A stretch of 64,000 nucleotides of DNA from NCBI RefSeq assembly GCF_900104815.1, contig NZ_FNTD01000004.1, forward strand, positions 4,108,501 to 4,172,500, given 5' to 3'. Position 1 is the stretch's first letter; every line of letters begins with the position of its first letter. This DNA comes from Streptomyces misionensis (GTDB lineage: Bacteria; Actinomycetota; Actinomycetes; Streptomycetales; Streptomycetaceae). A program made the position numbers and the translations under genes. Shown piece by piece: positions 16,426 through 25,326 of the stretch. The notes beneath the pieces are model-generated. The model worked only from the letters and a program-made list of their open reading frames with translations, was not told the DNA's origin and made no database searches.

Positions 16426-17844
16426 TCAGTCGAAGCGGGCCGCCAGCAGCACGACGTCCTCCTCGCCCTCGGCCGCGTCCCGGCCGTCCGGCAGCACCGC
16501 GCGCAGCACGTGGTCGGCGACGGCCCCCGGGTCGCCGCGCAGCGCCCGGGGAACGCTCGCCGCGGCCGTGTGCAGCCGGGCGAAGGCACGGTCCATCGGG
16601 TCGCCGGTGCGGTGCAGCAGCCCGTCGGTGTACAGCAGCACCGTCTCCCCGGCCTCGGCCTGGATCTCCACGCTGGGCGCCTCCCAGCAGGAGAGCATGC
16701 CGAGCGGGGCGGAGACGGAGGTCTCGGCGAACTCGGTGCGCCGCTCCCCGGTCAGCAGCGGCGGGCTGTGCCCGGCACCGGCCAGGGTGACCCGGCGCAG
16801 CGCCGGCTCGCAGTAGGCGAACAGGGCGGTGGCGCAGCGGGCGGGCTCGGTCAGCCGCAGCAGCAGTTCCAGGTCGGACAGGACGGCGACCGGGTCCTCG
16901 CCCTCCATCACCGCGTAGGCGCGCAGCGAGGCGCGCAGCCGGCCCATGGCGGCCACCGCGCCCGGCCCGGAGCCGGTGACCGAGCCCACGGACAGGCCGA
17001 GCCCCGCGTCCGGCAGCGGCAGCGCGTCGTACCAGTCGCCGCCGCCGCGCCGCCCGGTGCGGTGCCGGGCGGCGAGCCGCACGCCGGTCACCCGGGGCAG
17101 CCGGGAGGGCAGCAGTTCCTCGGTGATGGCCGCCATGCAGGCGCGGGTCCGCTCCAACTCGCCCAGCCTGGCCAGGTGTTCCGCGGCGTGCCGGACGTAG
17201 AGGCCGGCCAGGTGGCGCTGGCGCTCATGGGGTTCGGCGGGCTCGTCGTAGAGCCAGACGGCGGCGCCGAGGGGGCCGGCGCCGTCGGTGGTGAGCGGCA
17301 GGGCGTAGCTGGCGGCGTAACCGAGGCGGGCGGCGACCTCCCGGTGCCGGGGGTCGAGGCCCTCCTCGGCGAACAGGTCGGGGTGGACGGCCTCGCCGCC
17401 GGGGGCGGTGTCGTACGGCAGCGCGGCGCGCGGGACGGTCTCCAGATGGCCGAGGTCGGCGCGGCCGAGGCCGAGGCCGGTGGCGGGGCGGGGGCCGAGT
17501 CCGTCGCCCGGGTCCAGGACGACGAGGCCGCGGCGGGCGCCGACGAGGGCGGCTCCGGCGCGCAGCAGTTCGTCGAGGGCGGACTCCAGGGCGTCGGTGC
17601 GGGTGAGCCGCTCGGTGAGTTCGTGGAGCGTGGTGAGGTCCGAGACCCAGCCGGCCAGCCGGTCCTGGAGGAGGGCGCCGGGCGCGGGGCCGTGCGGGGC
17701 GGGGACGGCGGGGGCCGCGGGGGCGGGGCCGAAGGCGGTGCCCGAGGTGGCTGCCGAGGTGGGGGTGGCGGCCGCGACAGTGTGGCCGGAGGTGGGAACG
17801 GTGGGATCGATTCCGGCCACTTTCGGGGGGTGCGGGGCGTTCAT
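16426..17844 (-). CDS. GAF-PP2C (RsbU/SpoIIE-like) phosphatase with altered metal-site motifs
   Basis: A 472-residue regulator. Residues 1-55 are Ala/Pro/Thr-rich. A GAF domain (about 60-225) is followed by a SpoIIE-type PP2C domain (about 240-470). The first metal motif is intact (GGDWYDALPL). The second, normally VGDVTGHG, reads VGSVTGSGPG, replacing the metal-binding Asp with Ser. The last motif, normally DD(I/V)xLL, reads EEDVVLLAARF. Activity may therefore be reduced or lost. The ATG at 17844 is favoured by an AAGG nine bases upstream; a second ATG at 17898 is possible. The partner anti-sigma antagonist is not adjacent. Confidence 0.85.
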   Translation of the reverse strand: MNAPHPPKVAGIDPTVPTSGHTVAAATPTSAATSGTAFGPAPAAPAVPAPHGPAPGALLQDRLAGWVSDLTTLHELTERLTRTDALESALDELLRAGAALVGARRGLVVLDPGDGLGPRPATGLGLGRADLGHLETVPRAALPYDTAPGGEAVHPDLFAEEGLDPRHREVAARLGYAASYALPLTTDGAGPLGAAVWLYDEPAEPHERQRHLAGLYVRHAAEHLARLGELERTRACMAAITEELLPSRLPRVTGVRLAARHRTGRRGGGDWYDALPLPDAGLGLSVGSVTGSGPGAVAAMGRLRASLRAYAVMEGEDPVAVLSDLELLLRLTEPARCATALFAYCEPALRRVTLAGAGHSPPLLTGERRTEFAETSVSAPLGMLSCWEAPSVEIQAEAGETVLLYTDGLLHRTGDPMDRAFARLHTAAASVPRALRGDPGAVADHVLRAVLPDGRDAAEGEEDVVLLAARFD

Positions 17845-18454
17845 CGCGCGCGGCCTTCGGACCGGTGCGTAGTGCTCAAAAGCATCGCAAACCCCCATGT
17901 GATTCTGCGCCGCTAGCAGTGTCTCCACATGTACACGCACTCGTGAGGGGATGTCCAGCATTGTCCTGCTGGGATTCCTGGTGTCCGAGGGACTGCCGGG
18001 TGATTTCTCCGAACCCCTTGCCTTACTGCCAAGTTGGCTCAAAACTGCCTGAGGGAACGGTCCATTGCGATCGACTGGGCTCGCTCCACGGAGCGTCACA
18101 ACGGTCGTGATGGGTACGTACTCGGAGAAGGCCAGGGGTGGTTGGGGGCCACCCGGAACCTGGCGACGGACCCGGGCGTCATAACCACCGACGGCCGAGC
18201 CCCATCCTCCCGTGGCGGAGGCGGAGAGAACCACGCGCGACGGCAAAACGCCATGCTTCGCCACCCTCACGCCGCAACCGCGTCCTGCCTCACGCGCCAC
18301 GGACGCGGCCGCGGCCGACGTTCGACCCCCTGGGGATCCCCTGCCGTGCGCGGGGATGTGATGCGCCACCAGGTACGCACAGTGAAGTGATCGACTCATG
18401 TTGTGATGTGGACCACGGTGTTGCCAGCGGTGCAACGGAAAGGAACGAGCGCTC
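17845..18454. other. 610-bp intergenic region between divergent genes
   Basis: No gene with Streptomyces codon bias is visible, and GC is lower than in the neighbours. It must hold the divergent promoters of the PP2C gene (minus) and the Prim-Pol gene (plus). I could not assign -10/-35 boxes with confidence. An interrupted dyad TCAC-N7-GTGA lies near 18096-18110. Confidence 0.5.
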
Positions 18455-19123
18455 ATGCGCGAGATCCTCGGAAGGCGACGCAGGCTCCTGTCCAGGCGAC
18501 GGAACGACGGAAGGCCCGAGCTGCTCGGCACGGCCCTCACCGTCGCGACGGAGTGGCAGTGGCCCGTACTCCCGGGCGTGGCCCCGGACCCGCAGGGCCG
18601 GGCCCGCTGCGGCTGCCCCGACCCGGAGTGCACGGTGCCCGGCGCCCACCCCTTCGACCCGGGCCTGCTCGCGGCCACCACCGACGCGCGCATGGTGCGC
18701 TGGTGGTGGACCAACCGGCCGAGCGCGCCCATCATCCTCGCGACCGGCGGCAGCGCGCCGTGCGCGGTCAGCCTGCCGGCGCTGGCCGCCTCCCGCGCCC
18801 TCGCCCTGCTCGACCGGCGGGGCATGCGCCTCGGCCCGGTGATCGCCTCGCCCACCCGCTGGGCGCTGCTCGTCAAGCCGTACTCCATGGAGCAGTTGGG
18901 CGAGCTGCTGTACGCCAAGGACTTCGTCCCCGGCTCCCTGCGCTTCCACGGTGAGGGCGGCTACGTCGCGCTTCCCCCGTCCGAGACCGGCGCCGGCGCG
19001 GTGCGCTGGGAGCGGGAACCGCTGCCCGGCTCGGCGGCGCCCTGGGTGCCGGACGTGGAGGCCGTGGTGGACGCGGTGGTCGACGCCCTCACTCGTACGG
19101 GTGTGAGCGCGCCCGAGATGTAG
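18455..19123 (+). CDS. Prim-Pol domain protein (bifunctional DNA primase/polymerase, N-terminal type)
   Basis: A 222-residue protein with the compact N-terminal Prim-Pol domain found in actinobacterial proteins of this name. Visible are a Cys-rich segment (CGCPDPECTVPGAHPFDPG) that could bind zinc, the WWWTNRPSAPIILATGG region, and a C-terminal alpha/beta part ending in a helix with VVDAVVDAL. The basic start (RRRRLLSRRR) may contact nucleic acid. No helicase domain follows, so this is a stand-alone domain rather than a replicon primase. The ATG is preceded by GGAACGAGCGCTC, a weak ribosome site. A second Prim-Pol gene occurs at 27323-28180. Confidence 0.75.
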   Translation: MREILGRRRRLLSRRRNDGRPELLGTALTVATEWQWPVLPGVAPDPQGRARCGCPDPECTVPGAHPFDPGLLAATTDARMVRWWWTNRPSAPIILATGGSAPCAVSLPALAASRALALLDRRGMRLGPVIASPTRWALLVKPYSMEQLGELLYAKDFVPGSLRFHGEGGYVALPPSETGAGAVRWEREPLPGSAAPWVPDVEAVVDAVVDALTRTGVSAPEM

Positions 19124-19178
19124 GGGCCGCCCGGCGCGCACGGCCCGGTCGGCGCCCCGCGCTCGTTATCTTCCGCCC

Positions 19179-19895
19179 ATGCTGCGATTTTCTGGGGGAT
19201 TCGGTACTCGGTGGCGGGGGCGCGGGGGCCCGGCCGCGCCCGGCCCCTCGACGGGGGACCGGGCCCACGAAGCGGGCCCGGCGCCCGGTGCGGGGACACA
19301 GCCGCCTCCTGCGGGCGGGCGCAAGCCCGCCTTTCGCAGGGCCCGTTACGGCAGGTCCGAACCCCGGCGGACGCATCTGGTCGGGCTGGCGTTCGTGGTG
19401 ACGGCCGCCGTCGTGCTGCCGCTGACCGTGGCGTCCGCGGGCCAGGTCGGGGACGTGGGCGAGGCGCTGGTGCCCGGGGTGCTCCGGCACGGTGACGCCA
19501 AGGACCCGTCGGCTGCCCCGAACGACTCGCTGCTCGGCCTCGGCCTGGCCACCGCCGCCCGCTGCGGTCCCCAGCTCTCCTCGCCGGCCGGCGTCGAGGC
19601 GCAGACCTGTGTGCTGACGCAGGGCGCGGACACCTGGGCGCGCACCTACTACCGCAACGCCACCGGGTCGTCGCTGGACGCGGAGCTCAGCCTCATGGGA
19701 CCGCGCGGCCGTACCGTGCGGACGCGCTGCGAGACGGGGACCGACGACGAGCCCGCGACCTGTGAGACGCCCCGGGAGCGCAGCCAGGGCGGACCGGACG
19801 ACTACACGGCCGTCGCCGAGTTCGCCGAGCGGGGGTCCGAGGGCCGGCTGCTGTTGCGTTCGGGCAGCAACTCCGGTGACGGGGACGGCGGTTGA
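19179..19895 (+). CDS. putative single-pass membrane or secreted protein
   Basis: A 238-residue protein of unknown function. The first 65 residues are Gly/Pro/Arg-rich and cytoplasmic. One hydrophobic helix (about residues 67-88, LVGLAFVVTAAVVLPLTVAS) follows, then an extracytoplasmic domain with four cysteines (AARCGPQL, AQTCVLTQ, TRCETG, ATCETP) that could form two disulphides. It ends in a Ser/Gly/Asp-rich tail. Start: ATG, 55 bp after the Prim-Pol gene, so co-transcription is possible. No family recognised. Confidence 0.6.
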   Translation: MLRFSGGFGTRWRGRGGPAAPGPSTGDRAHEAGPAPGAGTQPPPAGGRKPAFRRARYGRSEPRRTHLVGLAFVVTAAVVLPLTVASAGQVGDVGEALVPGVLRHGDAKDPSAAPNDSLLGLGLATAARCGPQLSSPAGVEAQTCVLTQGADTWARTYYRNATGSSLDAELSLMGPRGRTVRTRCETGTDDEPATCETPRERSQGGPDDYTAVAEFAERGSEGRLLLRSGSNSGDGDGG

Positions 19896-19937
19896 CGCCG
19901 TGCGACGCTTCGATCACCGAGCGCGGACATGGAAAGA

Positions 19938-19975
19938 CCCGGTTGCTGGCGACGGGGGATGCACCAGCAACCGGG
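19938..19975. other. perfect 12-bp hairpin between convergent genes
   Basis: CCCGGTTGCTGG at 19938-19949 pairs with CCAGCAACCGGG at 19964-19975 across a 14-base loop. It lies 43 bp after the stop of the upstream plus-strand gene and could be its terminator. The loop is long for a terminator and contains GGGGGATG, so a small RNA or a leader peptide of about 51 codons (ATG at 19959) are alternatives. Confidence 0.5.
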
Positions 19976-20111
19976 CTACTGGAACGGTAACAAGAGATCG
20001 GCCGTTCGCAAATTCCGACTCAGTCATTCGGCCACCGATTTCTCGCGGATTTCCCTGTCGGGACCGGGAGTTGTGACCGGAGTCACCTGTCCGGCGGCCC
20101 GGTGTCATCAC

Positions 20112-20129
20112 TGACCGACCGGTCGGTCA
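20112..20129. promoter_or_regulatory. 18-bp perfect palindrome resembling a TetR-family operator
   Basis: TGACCGACC immediately followed by GGTCGGTCA forms a palindrome with no spacer. GGTGTCA (20101-20107) and TGACACC (20130-20136) flank it as a further imperfect repeat. The form is typical of TetR-type operators, but it lies at the 3' side of both flanking convergent genes and no regulator gene is adjacent. Confidence 0.45.
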
Positions 20130-20149
20130 TGACACCCGCGGCGCCCGCG

Positions 20150-21130
20150 TCAGCTCAGCGTGACCTGCCGGTTGGTCAGTCCGCCGCGTGCCCGCCGCTC
20201 CTCCGCGGTGAGCGGTTCCTCCACCGCCAGGGCGGCGGCCAGTCGCTCGGCGAACTCCGCCGCCGGCTTCTCCACGTCCTGCGCGCCGACCCCGCTCGGC
20301 AGGTCCCAGACCGGGACGGTGAGCCCGTGAGCACGGAAGGAGCCCACGAGCCGGGTGCCCTCGCCGAGGCTGGAGCGGCCCGCCGCGTGCAGCCGCGCGA
20401 GAGCGTCCAGAAGCCGCTCCTCCGGGTGGGGCATCACCCAGCGCAGGTGGTTCTTCTCCGGGGTCTCGCACCAGTACGCGGCGTCCACCCCGGACAGCCG
20501 CACCGTCGGGATCGCGGCCGCGTTGGCCCGCTCCAGGGAGGCGGCGACCTCCGGCGTGGCGTTCTCCGCGTCCGGCACCCAGAACTCGAAGCCGCTGTGC
20601 ACCACCGGCTCGAACGGGCCCTCGGGGTCAATCAGTTCCTGCAGCCGGGGGCCGTCGGCGGGGGCGCGCCGCCCCTGCACCGGGGTGCCCGGCTCCGCCA
20701 CCAGCGCGCGCTGGAGCGTGTCGGCCAGGTCGCGGCTGATGTCGCCGGAGGCCGTGTCGTTCTGGAGGCCGAGCAGGACCGAGCCGTCGTCGCGGCGCAG
20801 GGCCGGCCAGGCCATCGGCAGCACCGTGGCGAGGGTGACCGACGGGACGTCCTCGGGCAGGCCGTCCTTGAGGGTCAGCTCGACCGTCGCGGCCGGGACC
20901 AGCTCGCGCAGCGCCACCCAGTCGCACTCGCCGGGCAGGCCCTCGAACGGGCGCCGCACCAGCTCGGTCACGGCGTGCGCGGCCTCCCGGCCGTGGCACG
21001 CCTTGTAGCGCCGGCCGCTGCCGCAGGGGCAGGGCTCACGGCCGCCGACCACCGGAATGGCACCGTCGGCGCCCGCCCCGCCCGCCGGCTGCGGGCGCTT
21101 GGCCTTGGTCTGGGGTCGCTTCTTGGCCAT
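20150..21130 (-). CDS. SEC-C zinc-motif protein (DUF5926-like)
   Basis: A 326-residue soluble protein conserved in streptomycetes. The basic N-terminus (KKRPQTKAKRPQ) is followed by a SEC-C zinc-binding motif, CPCGSGRRYKACHG (about residues 34-47), the same knuckle that ends SecA proteins. The rest is an alpha/beta domain of unknown fold with conserved WCETPEKNHLRWVMPHPE near residue 220. The SEC-C motif suggests contact with the ribosome or the secretion machinery, but that is inference. The family number is from memory. The start ATG lies 82 bp downstream of an isolated DnaA box. Confidence 0.8.
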   Translation of the reverse strand: MAKKRPQTKAKRPQPAGGAGADGAIPVVGGREPCPCGSGRRYKACHGREAAHAVTELVRRPFEGLPGECDWVALRELVPAATVELTLKDGLPEDVPSVTLATVLPMAWPALRRDDGSVLLGLQNDTASGDISRDLADTLQRALVAEPGTPVQGRRAPADGPRLQELIDPEGPFEPVVHSGFEFWVPDAENATPEVAASLERANAAAIPTVRLSGVDAAYWCETPEKNHLRWVMPHPEERLLDALARLHAAGRSSLGEGTRLVGSFRAHGLTVPVWDLPSGVGAQDVEKPAAEFAERLAAALAVEEPLTAEERRARGGLTNRQVTLS

Positions 21131-21204
21131 CGTGGATGTCTCCCGGTTACGGCTCGTCTCGTACGGCGGGAGCCTAGCCGTTCAGGCCCCGGCCGACGGG
21201 AACC

Positions 21205-21213
21205 TGTGGACAA
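21205..21213 (-). promoter_or_regulatory. isolated consensus DnaA box
   Basis: TTGTCCACA on the minus strand, the preferred Streptomyces DnaA box, lies about 75 bp upstream of the SEC-C gene start. A single box can occur by chance, so function is uncertain. Confidence 0.35.
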
Positions 21214-21329
21214 CGCACCCCCGCGCTGCACACGGCGGGCGATCGCGCCCCTCGGGACGGCCCCGGACCCGGCCGGCGGAAGCGGCACGCCCCGCACCGC
21301 CTCCGCCGCCGGGCCGGGCCCGCAAGCCC

Positions 21330-21878
21330 TCAGGCCAGGTCCTCGAACGCCTCCGCGAGATCCAGCCCCGCCAGCTCGGGCAGCGCGGACGCGGTGATCG
21401 CCGCGGCGACGTGGTCGCGCCGGCAGCGGGCGTCCGGGTCGTGCACGTCCCCGTGGACCACCACCCAGACCGTCACCTCGCCGCGCACGTCGTCGCGCAC
21501 GCCCCAGTCGTCGGCGAGCGCCGTGATGATGTTCAGCCCCCGGCCGCCGTGCGCCGTCACCGAGGGGGTGGCCGGCGCCGGGCGGGTCGGGCCCCCGCCG
21601 TCCGTGACCTCCACGATGAGCCGGCCCCGCGGATCGACCCGCCAGGCGGCCCGTACGCCGCCCTCCCCGGCCGTGTCGTCCAGCGGCCGGCCGTGTTTGC
21701 AGGCATTGCTCAGCAGTTCCGAAAGGATCAGTACGGCGTCGTCGACCACCGCTTCCGGCACGCCTCCGTCGCGCAGCTGCGCGCGCATCCGGCGCCTCGC
21801 GTTCCCCACGCCCGCAGGGCCATGGGGTACGGCCATGCACGACGACGTGGGCACCTCCTGTGCCACCACCAACGCCAC
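21330..21878 (-). CDS. SpoIIAB/RsbW-like ATP-binding protein
   Basis: A 182-residue GHKL ATPase of the anti-sigma type, second in this window. The N box is SELLSNACKHG, the G1-like box TDGGGPTRP and the G2 box HGGRGLNIITAL. A variable C-terminal tail of about 45 residues ends in an acidic helix (LAEAFEDLA). The GTG at 21878 is chosen because AAGGAGGT lies seven bases upstream; an open frame continues further but has no ribosome site. It is an isolated gene, so its sigma or antagonist partner is unknown. Confidence 0.82.
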   Translation of the reverse strand: MALVVAQEVPTSSCMAVPHGPAGVGNARRRMRAQLRDGGVPEAVVDDAVLILSELLSNACKHGRPLDDTAGEGGVRAAWRVDPRGRLIVEVTDGGGPTRPAPATPSVTAHGGRGLNIITALADDWGVRDDVRGEVTVWVVVHGDVHDPDARCRRDHVAAAITASALPELAGLDLAEAFEDLA

Positions 21879-22038
21879 CCCCGAGACCTCCTTCGCCCCA
21901 CGCCACGGTGTGGATGCCCCAGCGATCTGTGCCGGAAACCGGCCAATCCTCTTCCGGTGACGCATTCGGCACGGCCGTACACGCAGTGAACGCGCCGGAG
22001 CACTCCCGGTGACGGGCGGCCTCACGGGTGGCGGGACG

Positions 22039-22878
22039 TCAACAGGAGGGGAGGCGGCCGAGCTGGTCCAGCACCGCGCGCGGGCGGTTGGTGATGATGG
22101 CGTCGACACCGAGCCGGACGCAGAGGTCGACGTCCGCGGGCTCGTTCACGGTCCACACGTGCACCTGGTGGCCCGCCCGCTTCAGCCGCTCCACGTACCC
22201 GGGGTGGCTGCGCACGATGCGCACCGAGGGTCCCGCGATGCCCACCCCGGCGGGCAGCCGGCCGTCGCGCAGCCGGGGCGAGAGCCACTGCACCAGGTAG
22301 ACCGTCGGCAGCGTGGGCGCGGCCGTGCGCACCCGGTGCAGCGAGCGCGCCGAGAAGCTCATGATCCGCACCGGGGACTCGGCGGCGGTGGCGGGTGCGT
22401 CGAGGCCGAACCGCTTGAGCAGGGTGAGCAGCCGCTCCTCGACCTGGCCCGCCCAGCGGGTGGGGTGCTTGGTCTCGATGGCCAGCTCGACCCGGCGCCC
22501 GGCGTCCGAGACCAGCTCCAGCAGCCGCTCCAGGGTGAGCACCGAGGTCTCCTCGCGGTCCTCGGGCCGGTGCTCCCAGTCGGGCTCCTCGTCCCGGCCG
22601 CGCCAGGCCTCCCGGTTCTTCCACGAACCGAAGTCCAGCGCGGCGAGGTCGGCCAGTTCCAGGGCGGAGACGGCACCGCGGCCGTTGGAGGTACGGTTCA
22701 CCCGCCGGTCGTGGACGCAGACCAGGTGGCCGTCGGCGGTCAGCCGCACGTCGCACTCGAGGGCGTCCGCGCCGTCCTCGATCGCCTTCCGGTAGGCGGC
22801 CAGGGTGTGCTCGGGCGCGTCCTCGGAGGCGCCCCGGTGGGCGACGACCTGAGGGGAGAACTGTGGTGCGTGGGTCAC
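22039..22878 (-). CDS. glycerophosphodiester phosphodiesterase
   Basis: A 279-residue enzyme of the GDPD/UgpQ family that hydrolyses glycerophosphodiesters to an alcohol and glycerol-3-phosphate. The catalytic fingerprint is complete: HRGASEDAPEHT near residue 14, ECDVRLTADGHLVCVHD with the metal-binding Glu and Asp near 43-45 and the catalytic His near 58, IETKH near 132, and VHVWTVNE near 245. There is no signal peptide, so it is cytoplasmic and should act in phospholipid turnover. The GTG at 22878 is the best start for the conserved fold. Divergent from htrA. Confidence 0.92.
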   Translation of the reverse strand: MTHAPQFSPQVVAHRGASEDAPEHTLAAYRKAIEDGADALECDVRLTADGHLVCVHDRRVNRTSNGRGAVSALELADLAALDFGSWKNREAWRGRDEEPDWEHRPEDREETSVLTLERLLELVSDAGRRVELAIETKHPTRWAGQVEERLLTLLKRFGLDAPATAAESPVRIMSFSARSLHRVRTAAPTLPTVYLVQWLSPRLRDGRLPAGVGIAGPSVRIVRSHPGYVERLKRAGHQVHVWTVNEPADVDLCVRLGVDAIITNRPRAVLDQLGRLPSC

Positions 22879-23199
22879 CGCGTCATGGTGCCACCCCCAC
22901 GGGGTACGCGGGACGGCGCTCGTACATCCGTACGGCGAACGGTGGCGTGCCATGTGCCGGGTTATGTAACTTTTGCCGTTAATGCCCTGTGTAAAGAGTG
23001 GCCCGGGACCCACAGCCACGGCTTATGGTGCTCTGACGGCCCGTGGGAAAAGCTGACTGCATACAAACTGGAACAGTGAACGCAGGACCATGCGCAGCCG
23101 CATCGTGACCGGACACGACCAGCGCGCACGCGCCGCCGAGCGTGCACGAGCGTGTCGAGTGCGACCGAGGACAACAGCCGTGGATCGAGGAGAAGAGCT
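22879..23199. other. 321-bp divergent promoter region between the GDPD gene and the HtrA gene
   Basis: The stretch contains an AT-richer segment (about 22960-23000 and 23045-23075), expected for divergent promoters. I could not fit a confident -35/-10 pair. No gene, RNA or strong hairpin is seen. Confidence 0.5.
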
Positions 23200-24699
23200 G
23201 TGAGCACCGAGAACGAGGGCAACGAGGTACCCCCGGCCCCGTCCGCGCCTCCCGTGCCGGTGGCCTCTCCCGACGCGTCCCCGCAGGCGCAGGGCGGCAC
23301 GCCCGGGACCGAGGGGCCGACGGGCGGACCCGAGCAGGCGGCACACCCGGCCGGGGCCGAGCAGCCGGTGGGGCACCAGGCGACGGCTCCGGGCGCGCCC
23401 GGCGGCAACGAGCCGACGGCTCCGCTGCCGCCCGTCCCCGGCAGCGCTCCCACCCCGTCCCCCGCCGGGGCCTGGCCGCCCCCGCCGTCCGGCATCCCCG
23501 GCTACGGCGACGGCGCCGCCGGCGCGGGTGGCGGTGCCTGGGGGGCGTCGTACCAGCAGCCCGCCCCCAAGCCGCGCGGCCGCGGCGGCCTGGTCGCGGC
23601 GGTCCTGGTGGCCGCGCTGGTCGCGGGCGGACTCGGCGGCGGTCTCGGCTACACGCTGGCCAAGGACAACGACAACGGCGGCTCCACCACCGTCTCCGCC
23701 TCCGACAACGGCGCCGCGCAGATCAAGCGCGCGCCCGGCACCATCGCCAACGTGGCCGCCAAGGCGCTGCCCAGCACGGTCACCATCGAGGCCGAGGGCA
23801 CCAACGGCGACGGCGGTACCGGCACCGGCTTCGTCTTCGACAAGCAGGGCCACATCATCACCAACAACCACGTGGTGGCGGACGCCCTCGACGGCGGCAA
23901 GCTGACCGCGACGTTCCCGGACGGCCGGAAGTACGACGCCGAGGTCGTCGGGCACGCCCAGGGCTACGACGTCGCGGTGGTCAAGCTCAAGAACCCGCCG
24001 TCGGACCTCAAGCCCCTCGTCCTCGGCGACTCCGACAAGGTGGCCGTCGGCGACGAGACCATCGCCATCGGCGCCCCCTTCGGCCTGTCCAACACGGTGA
24101 CCACCGGCATCATCAGCGCCAAGAACCGCCCGGTGGCCTCCAGCGACGGCAGCTCCACGAGCAAGGCGTCGTACATGAGCGCGCTCCAGACCGACGCGTC
24201 CATCAACCCGGGCAACTCCGGCGGCCCGCTGCTGGACGCCTCCGGCGCGGTGATCGGGATCAACTCGGCGATCCAGTCCACCGGCAGCAGCGGCGGCTTC
24301 GGCTCCGGCGGCCAGTCCGGCTCGATCGGCCTCGGCTTCGCCATCCCGATCAACCAGGCCAAGTACGTCGCCCAGCAGCTGATCAAGACCGGCAAGCCGG
24401 TGTACGCCAAGATCGGCGCGTCCGTCTCCCTGGAGGACTCCTCGGACGGCGCGAAGATCACCGACCAGGGCGCGGCCGGCGCCGCCGCGGTCGAGGCGGG
24501 CGGCCCCGCCGACAAGGCGGGCCTGAAGCCCGGGGACGTCATCACCAAGCTCGACGACTCGGTGATCGACAGCGGTCCCACCCTGATCGGCGAGATCTGG
24601 ACGCACCAGCCCGGCGACAAGGTGACGGTCACCTACAAGCGCGGCGGCGAGGAGCACACCGCCGAGCTGACCCTGGGCGCCCGGGTCGGCGACAGCTGA
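23200..24699 (+). CDS. HtrA/DegP-like membrane-anchored serine protease with PDZ domain
   Basis: A 499-residue envelope quality-control protease. A Pro/Ala/Gly-rich cytoplasmic region (1-125) precedes one transmembrane helix (about 128-152, VAAVLVAALVAGGLGGGLGY). The trypsin-like domain has His in ITNNHVV (about 224), Asp in GYDVAVVKL (about 256) and Ser in NPGNSGGPL (about 339). A C-terminal PDZ domain (about 405-495) includes KAGLKPGDVITKLD. The GTG at 23200 is chosen because GAGGAG lies seven bases upstream; an earlier in-frame GTG at 23152 lacks a site. A strong terminator follows. Confidence 0.93.
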   Translation: MSTENEGNEVPPAPSAPPVPVASPDASPQAQGGTPGTEGPTGGPEQAAHPAGAEQPVGHQATAPGAPGGNEPTAPLPPVPGSAPTPSPAGAWPPPPSGIPGYGDGAAGAGGGAWGASYQQPAPKPRGRGGLVAAVLVAALVAGGLGGGLGYTLAKDNDNGGSTTVSASDNGAAQIKRAPGTIANVAAKALPSTVTIEAEGTNGDGGTGTGFVFDKQGHIITNNHVVADALDGGKLTATFPDGRKYDAEVVGHAQGYDVAVVKLKNPPSDLKPLVLGDSDKVAVGDETIAIGAPFGLSNTVTTGIISAKNRPVASSDGSSTSKASYMSALQTDASINPGNSGGPLLDASGAVIGINSAIQSTGSSGGFGSGGQSGSIGLGFAIPINQAKYVAQQLIKTGKPVYAKIGASVSLEDSSDGAKITDQGAAGAAAVEAGGPADKAGLKPGDVITKLDDSVIDSGPTLIGEIWTHQPGDKVTVTYKRGGEEHTAELTLGARVGDS

Positions 24700-24729
24700 T
24701 CCCGCGCCCGGTTCGGGTCCGGCGCCCCA

Positions 24730-24790
24730 GGGCCGGCACACCGCCCGGCCCCGCCCCCTGACGGGCGGCCGGGGGGCGGTGTGCCGGCCC
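24730..24790 (+). terminator. strong terminator hairpin after the HtrA gene
   Basis: GGGCCGGCACACCGCCC at 24730-24746 pairs perfectly with GGGCGGTGTGCCGGCCC at 24774-24790, a 17-bp stem with a GC-rich inner loop that can fold further. It lies 31 bp after the stop codon. The remaining DNA up to the tRNA at 25073 shows no gene. Confidence 0.85.
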
Positions 24791-25072
24791 TCGGCATGCG
24801 GGCGCGCGGCCCGGACCGGTGCGGGAGCGCGCCAGGTGGTGGCGACCAGATCGTCCCGGCGCAGCCGGGACAACAGGGGACAGGTGGTGCCCTGACCGGC
24901 CGCGAGCGCTCCGCTCGCGGCGTCCTGCCTCGCAAGGTAGTGGCGCACGCGACTACCTCCGGCCGCCGTCGCGCCCGGAGCCGGGAGCGGTGGGCCCGGG
25001 GCGGACCGCATACCCGTCCGACGCCCGATCCCGGTACGCTGTACCCCGCTCCGCCCCAGGTGGGCGGCGCGG

Positions 25073-25159
25073 GGAGGTGTGCCCGAGCGGCCTAAGGGAA
25101 CGGTCTTGAAAACCGTCGTGGCAGCGATGTCACCGTGGGTTCAAATCCCACCGCCTCCG
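25073..25159 (+). tRNA. tRNA-Ser (anticodon TGA)
   Basis: An 87-base class II tRNA. The acceptor GGAGGTG pairs with CGCCTCC, the anticodon loop CTTGAAA gives TGA, there is a long variable arm, and the T arm is GTGGG-TTCAAAT-CCCAC. The discriminator is G and the CCA end is not encoded. It reads UCA and other UCN codons. Confidence 0.95.
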
Positions 25160-25326
25160 CAGAGGTCATGGATGTGCCGGTCAGAAGGGGTGTTCCTCGG
25201 TGAGGGACGCTCCTTCTGCATGTGCGCAGGTCTCTTGTCGTGGGCGCCTGCCGATCGAGGCACGGGCGCGAGCGAAGGGCGCCCGGGAAGCCGTACGCCC
25301 TCTCGGGGCGAGGGTGGCACGGTGGA

